In this document: piece after piece, positions 59,776 through 64,000 of the stretch | How positions within the stretch are numbered: the stretch's first letter is position 1 | Layout: each line of letters opens with the position of its first letter | From: Triglochin maritima | Taxonomy: Eukaryota; Streptophyta; Magnoliopsida; Alismatales; Juncaginaceae | Direction: 5' to 3' | DNA length: 64,000 bases | Assembly (NCBI GenBank): GCA_963682175.1 | Contig: OY821793.1 | Coordinates: 25,565,493 to 25,629,492 of the forward strand | Notes under the pieces: model-generated | Databases searched by the model: none | What the model saw: the letters and a program-made list of their open reading frames with translations, nothing else | What the model was told of the DNA's origin: nothing | Made by a program: the position numbers and the translations under genes

Positions 59776-60917
59776 TGTGCACTGGACTGGATTGTTCGTG
59801 TGTTTGTTGTGGACGCGTTGACATGTGGATTTATATTATGTTTTCATGACATGACACATGCATTGAGATCCTTGTAGTAGATTTGTGGGACAGTAGATCC
59901 CTATTATTGCATTGCATGGTACCCGGCTCGATGGAGCGGGAAGCCCGCCCTGGCATTGGCCGACGTCGAGGGTATTACAGCTTGTGTGAGCAGTTGTTGC
60001 ATCTTGAGTAAATATCGATATTACAGGTTGTGCGAGCAGCCGATGTTTACAGCTGGAGTTCATGGACCGTGCGGCCTATGCGACGACGGTGTGAGCAACG
60101 GTATTATAGATTGTGTGAGCAGTCGTTGTTCAGTTGATTTGAAACCTGCATTGTTGGACATATGTCCTATATTGTCATTACCTATGATATGTCATGATAT
60201 ACTAGTATGATAAGATCATTCATTGTATGTAGTATGCATGTAGGTGGACTTAGTATATTGAGTTTAAAGAAAACTCAGGCAATGATGTTATGTTGCTTTT
60301 CAAGACCGTCATGGGTTCTGGTTGGGTAGTGACCGAGGACGAGGACGTTTTGGGACCGGATTCTCTAGTCTTTTGTGGTGATTATGATTACATGTATCTT
60401 TTATGTTGTATTTTGATGTAATCATACGTTTGACAACTCTTGTATTCAGTGCGCCTGTTATATATATTTAGTAGTGTTCGGGTGTTTATATCTTTTGATT
60501 CTTCCCTTTAAAAAGTTCAAATTTTCCGTTATTTCGGGGACGTTACAAATTGTCTCCACCACATGCAGTGTTTGGGCATTGCAACGACAATCGTATTCAA
60601 CATTGTGTTCCCCTATTGTTCCTTCTGGGGTTGGTGTATACCGAAATTATATATTTCCTTTTCTTTATATATGATTTTCATCTCTCCTATCATATATATG
60701 GTTTTACTAATTAAGAGGATAGTCGAATAATCGTATTCAGGTTTAGAAACAAATTAATTTGGTTTGTACGTTGGAATCTTATTTTTCTCCCATGAAACAT
60801 TAAAACCGAATGTTGTGTTGTTTTTGTTCAGGCCAGATATCAACATCAAGTCATGGCAAAAAATATTGGAGGAGATAAAGGAAGAGAACAAGAAGACAAA
60901 GTGGGAAGATAGGGAAC

Positions 60918-63162
60918 TGAAGAGAATGTATTCTAAAAGTTTTACTTTTAAATGTCAATTATTATGAATTGAATGAGAAAATTGTTTTGTTCCTTGTTTA
61001 TGTTATTCGTCTTTTAGAAGTGTTAAGGAAACGGCTCTTGGTCCTTAACCGTAGAGCTCTAAAAGATATTGGTTTACATAAAACAAAAGATATTCGCAAT
61101 TATGGTAATTAACATGGGACATTAATTACCGGGTTAAGATTGTCATGTTGGTCATAGATCATTGTAGCTCTACAAGTGAGTGACAACATGGGTACGCAAA
61201 AGAGGAAAATATTACTTTTGTATACTGAATAGACCTAATAAGTAAAATATTATAGAAATATGTTTCTGTGTCATTAATATTTTATTGTGTCCTTGGTCCT
61301 TTGATATGAGACTTATATCTGATCGCTTAAGGAGTTCTTAATTAGACTAGTGTCTTGAGCTATCGATGAGTGTAGTGTAAAGACATTAGTTGGTTAAGTA
61401 CAACTTTTGTTGGAGAAGATAGCTAGTCAAAAGATTATCATTGCCCCTCTTAATTGAGTAATGATATTAATGGGCCCCTTGATAAAGCAAAGTTATAATG
61501 TGCACAATGTGATTTGAGTTAAGTCACATTTTTATAATTAGCTTGAAGAGATCAAGAAATGAATACTAATATACAAAGATGACACAATACTACTTTGTAT
61601 GTATTCTTAATATCATGAGGCAAGAGACGGACACAAGTGGTGCACTCCATCACTAATTGGATCGGGTTTTGGTTCGAGCTGAATTAAGACATCTAGCTAA
61701 TTGGGAACTATAATGTGTAGCTAGATACCGCTTATAGTTTGTGATGTTAAGCTATTTTATCACTGCCAATTTAGCTTAGATCCTCCCATAGGTCACACCA
61801 TAAAACTGAGAAACAAGAAGGTGATTTTATGTTCATATGATGTATCGAGTTTCGTATAGATGTGGTGAATCGATAAAATCATTATGTCATGAAAATAACA
61901 TATTTAGAATCATGAATTTATATATAAGATGTAAATATATCATGGGGTGTGATTGTTTGATATTACATATGATGATATATTGCATAGGATATATAAATTA
62001 GTTGTAACCCCAAAGATCGAATTTTGTTGGGAATTAATCCAAAATTCGATAAGGCAAATTAATTAATTAAATTTGCTAAAACCCCAAATACGAATTTTGT
62101 TGGGAATTAAACCAAAATTCGATAAAGGCAAATTAATTAAATTTCCTAAAACAAAAAAAAAACGAATTTTGTTGGGAATTAATCCAAAATTCGATAAAGG
62201 CAAATTAATTAAGGAATTATTGATCATGGTTTTGACTTGGTCAATTATGATTAAATTTGGATGTGGATTAATAAATTTAATATTGAGAATTGGTCTTAAG
62301 TGAGAAAAACATGGAAGAATGGGTCAATGCATAGCCCATGATGTGGAAATTAAAGGAGCCTATAAATAGGCCTAATTTCCTTCATTAATGATTTAAAACA
62401 TCACACGTGATTGTTAGAATTGAAATTTAGACATTTGTCTAATTTATAGAATTTTCGTTTTATTTTAAATGATTATTTTATAAAGTAATCAACAAAGTCG
62501 AAAATGACTAATGTTCATCTTTCCTTTTGGAAATTGGATGAACGGCGGTTCAAAATAATTAATTTTGAACTATGGATGCATGAAAATCATTTTATTGGAT
62601 TTCAAATGATTTTTCTAGAATTGTTTGATTTTAGATGCTTGATAATCTAGATTAAATAGTTTAGATTGGACATGCGTGTATGCGTTGCTCGAGTTGTTTT
62701 TGCAGGAATTGTGAGTTTATATGTTCCAAATCAGCAACTATGAATGTTTATAATTGTTATAATACAGGGGCTTATGTATGTAAAAGCCAAATTCTCTATT
62801 TCCATCTTTTAGATAAATTGCATATGCATATGAGAGGTTTTTACATAGGACTTGCACTAGTCGGTTTTTATCGAATGTGAGGAGCATGTTTATTTTCTGT
62901 AAAATCTACATCTCCGGTGCAAGAGGAAGTCGCCGCTGTAGCGCATCGATCGAGGATCGAGGATCAGGGATCGATGATCAAGGATCGAAGGGAACATATA
63001 AACTCACACGATATGGATTGTGTGAATGTTTAATTTTTGTTTCTTTTTTAATTTCTGCTATGCATGTGATGAATGTGGTGAATGTTAGGATGTGTATGAA
63101 TATTAATATGCATGATAACCTAAAATTCCAAATCACATGTAAATATATGAAATTGTCCAACA
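60918..63162 (+). mobile_element. 5' LTR of a copia element (third, diverged family member)
   Basis: Starts TGAAGAGAATGTATTC and appears to end near TTGTCCAACA, the reverse of the TGTTGGATTTC...CCCTTCA ends of the two solo copies, with long similarity (for example 60960-61800). A TATA box, CCTATAAATAGG, lies at 62360-62371. A gag gene follows at 63753 on the same strand. I could not identify a clear primer-binding site after 63162, so the right border is approximate. Confidence 0.75.
62018..62215. repeat. Three 72-bp tandem units with hairpin core in the copia LTR
   Basis: CGAATTTTGTTGGGAATTAA, then CCAAAATTCG, recurs at 62018, 62091 and 62163. Each unit can form a hairpin (CGAATTTTG against CAAAATTCG). 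The solo LTR copies have one diverged copy of this hairpin next to their palindrome arrays. Confidence 0.85.
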
Positions 63163-63752
63163 AAAATTAAGAATAATTTCCTTCTTATTTCATCCACTAG
63201 CAGCCATTGATCGAGGGATACTCTGCTCGCCCTTAGCGGGAGATAGATCCCTCCATCTTTGGGAATAGTGGGAGATATAATGGTTGTCTGTTGTTGTGCC
63301 ACAATTAAATGTATGAGGTGTGATTCACCCTAGTGAACCCCGAGTATGTTTAGTTGTGAATACAATGGATAAACGTATCTCATATCAAATGAAAATAAGT
63401 TTTCTTAACATTACCTAGAGCCCTCGCTCGGTTTTGGGAAAAAGTTTTTCTTACGAGGATAGGTCGCATTCCCTCATAATTAAAACGACAAGAATCACAA
63501 AAGTTTAAAGATGCTAATATTGCTAAAATTCAAAAAGGTTGTGATTAGAAAATGTTTTCTTACCTTGATATTGTAATGTATTCGATAGCCCTTAGCTAGT
63601 CTATATTACAATTGATAGGATCTTGGATTGTTGCATTTATGGGCAAAGATTTTAATTTGCAACATTTACATTTATATATTCGATATATGTATGCATGTGT
63701 ATTAAAACATAAAATTGGCATTAAAATCCTGTATGATTTATTTTGTAGAAAA
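63163..63752 (+). other. Leader between copia LTR and gag
   Basis: About 590 bp without coding potential, between the LTR end and the gag start codon. Confidence 0.5.
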
Positions 63753-64000
63753 ATGTCGAACATCCAACCTATCGTACGATCCATGATAGAAAAACACCCT
63801 TTAGCAAATGATGGCTCAAACTTCATTAGTTGGCAACTCAAACTCAACATCGTGTTAAAGTTTGAGAAACTATCTCACATTTTGGAAGGTCCAATCCCAA
63901 AGTGGAATGAGAGATTAACCGATGAAGAGAAAGAGGCTAAAGCCAAGTGGGAAGACCAAGAGAACCAAGTTCACGGTCTTATGCTAGCATCCATGGGTGA
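63753..64000 (+). CDS. Copia retrotransposon gag polyprotein, N-terminal part (runs off the window)
   Basis: The open frame from ATG 63753 reads MSNIQPIVRSM and goes on with FISWQLKLNIVLKFEKLSHI, LEGPIP and WEDQENQVHGLMLASM. This is the N-terminal part of the gag region of plant copia polyproteins, which assembles the particle that packages element RNA. It is open to the window edge, so 82 codons are visible. It stands 3' of a matching LTR in the same orientation. Whether the rest is intact cannot be told. Confidence 0.8.
   Translation, partial: MSNIQPIVRSMIEKHPLANDGSNFISWQLKLNIVLKFEKLSHILEGPIPKWNERLTDEEKEAKAKWEDQENQVHGLMLASMG

Larger units (their letters stand above)
56220..60547 (+). mobile_element. 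Solo LTR, non-canonical TA...CA ends (copy 3), with nested copia LTR
   Basis: Starts TATGAGAACCTGAACC and ends GGGGACGTTACA, with 5-bp duplications AATTG (56215-56219, 60548-60552). Removing the nested copia LTR and its duplication leaves about 2.19 kb. It has a TATATAAAG box near 56370. The right half carries a palindrome array. It is the second LTR insertion into the same exon of pseudogene E. Confidence 0.9.
53669..60917 (+). pseudogene. GT90 homologue, pseudogene E, exon 2 split by two LTR elements, exon 3 cut
   Basis: Exon 2 pieces are 53669-53975, 56089-56219 and 60553-60633. The first has CPLYFRWIHDDLKTW and FRLAIVNGRVYVERY, a stop (TGA 53948-53950) and TIW. The second resumes at once with GILQLLRRY, DLDLMFDCDD. 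The third has PPHAVFGHCNDN followed by a 1-base frameshift before the SFWGW motif. Exon 3 starts at 60832 (PDINIKSWQKILEEI, NKKTKWEDRE) and is cut at 60917 by a copia LTR. Later exons are not in the window. The exact duplications ATGGG and AATTG at the insertion points prove where the elements landed. Confidence 0.9.

Overview
This looks like nuclear DNA from a flowering plant, probably a eudicot. The genes are split into GT-AG exons and encode plant families: a theta-class glutathione S-transferase, GT90 (CAP10/rumi-type) O-glycosyltransferase homologues, and an LTI65/RD29-type cold and desiccation protein. The space between them is AT-rich and packed with plant transposable elements. I cannot name the species.

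Layout. The first 0.6 kb holds the promoter and leader of a gene that leaves the window on the left. From 2 to 6 kb there are a small TIR element and a solo LTR. A complete 7-exon GSTT gene lies at 6.6-9.3 kb (minus). At 11-12 kb a copia-type LTR remnant lies beside an isolated, frameshifted C-terminal fragment of an HMA5-like copper ATPase. From 12.7 to 61 kb runs a cluster of GT90 genes. Copies A (12.7-18.3 kb) and B (26.0-29.0 kb), both minus, are intact six-exon genes of 503 and 508 codons with identical lengths for exons 3, 4 and 5 (193, 65 and 211 bp). Copy C (32.0-33.3 kb, minus) is a stopped, truncated pseudogene. Copies D (38.1-43.5 kb) and E (53.7-60.9 kb), both plus, are pseudogenes whose exons were hit by LTR elements; 5-bp target duplications show the insertion points exactly. 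D and E lie in related duplicated segments. Between them at 45.0-48.2 kb is an intact 7-exon LTI65-like gene (561 codons) built from repeated phase-1 exon modules, with ABRE-type sites upstream.

Mobile DNA dominates: seven solo LTRs with perfect 5-bp target duplications, a copia element with its 5' LTR and the start of gag at the right edge, two hAT-type elements (one carrying pieces of two host genes), a 2-kb Mutator-like element with a 9-bp duplication, remnants of CACTA and hAT transposase genes, and two large foldback elements made of inverted CT/GA microsatellite arms around inverted minisatellite cores.

The most unusual signal is a short palindrome, CGGTCGACCG, and its relatives (CGGTTAACCG, CGGTTGACCG, half-site GTTCGACCG). 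It occurs in loose arrays inside several otherwise different elements: gypsy-like solo LTRs, copia LTRs, a hAT element and another TIR-type element. Comparison of two sister solo LTRs shows that segments lying between two copies of the palindrome have been lost or gained.
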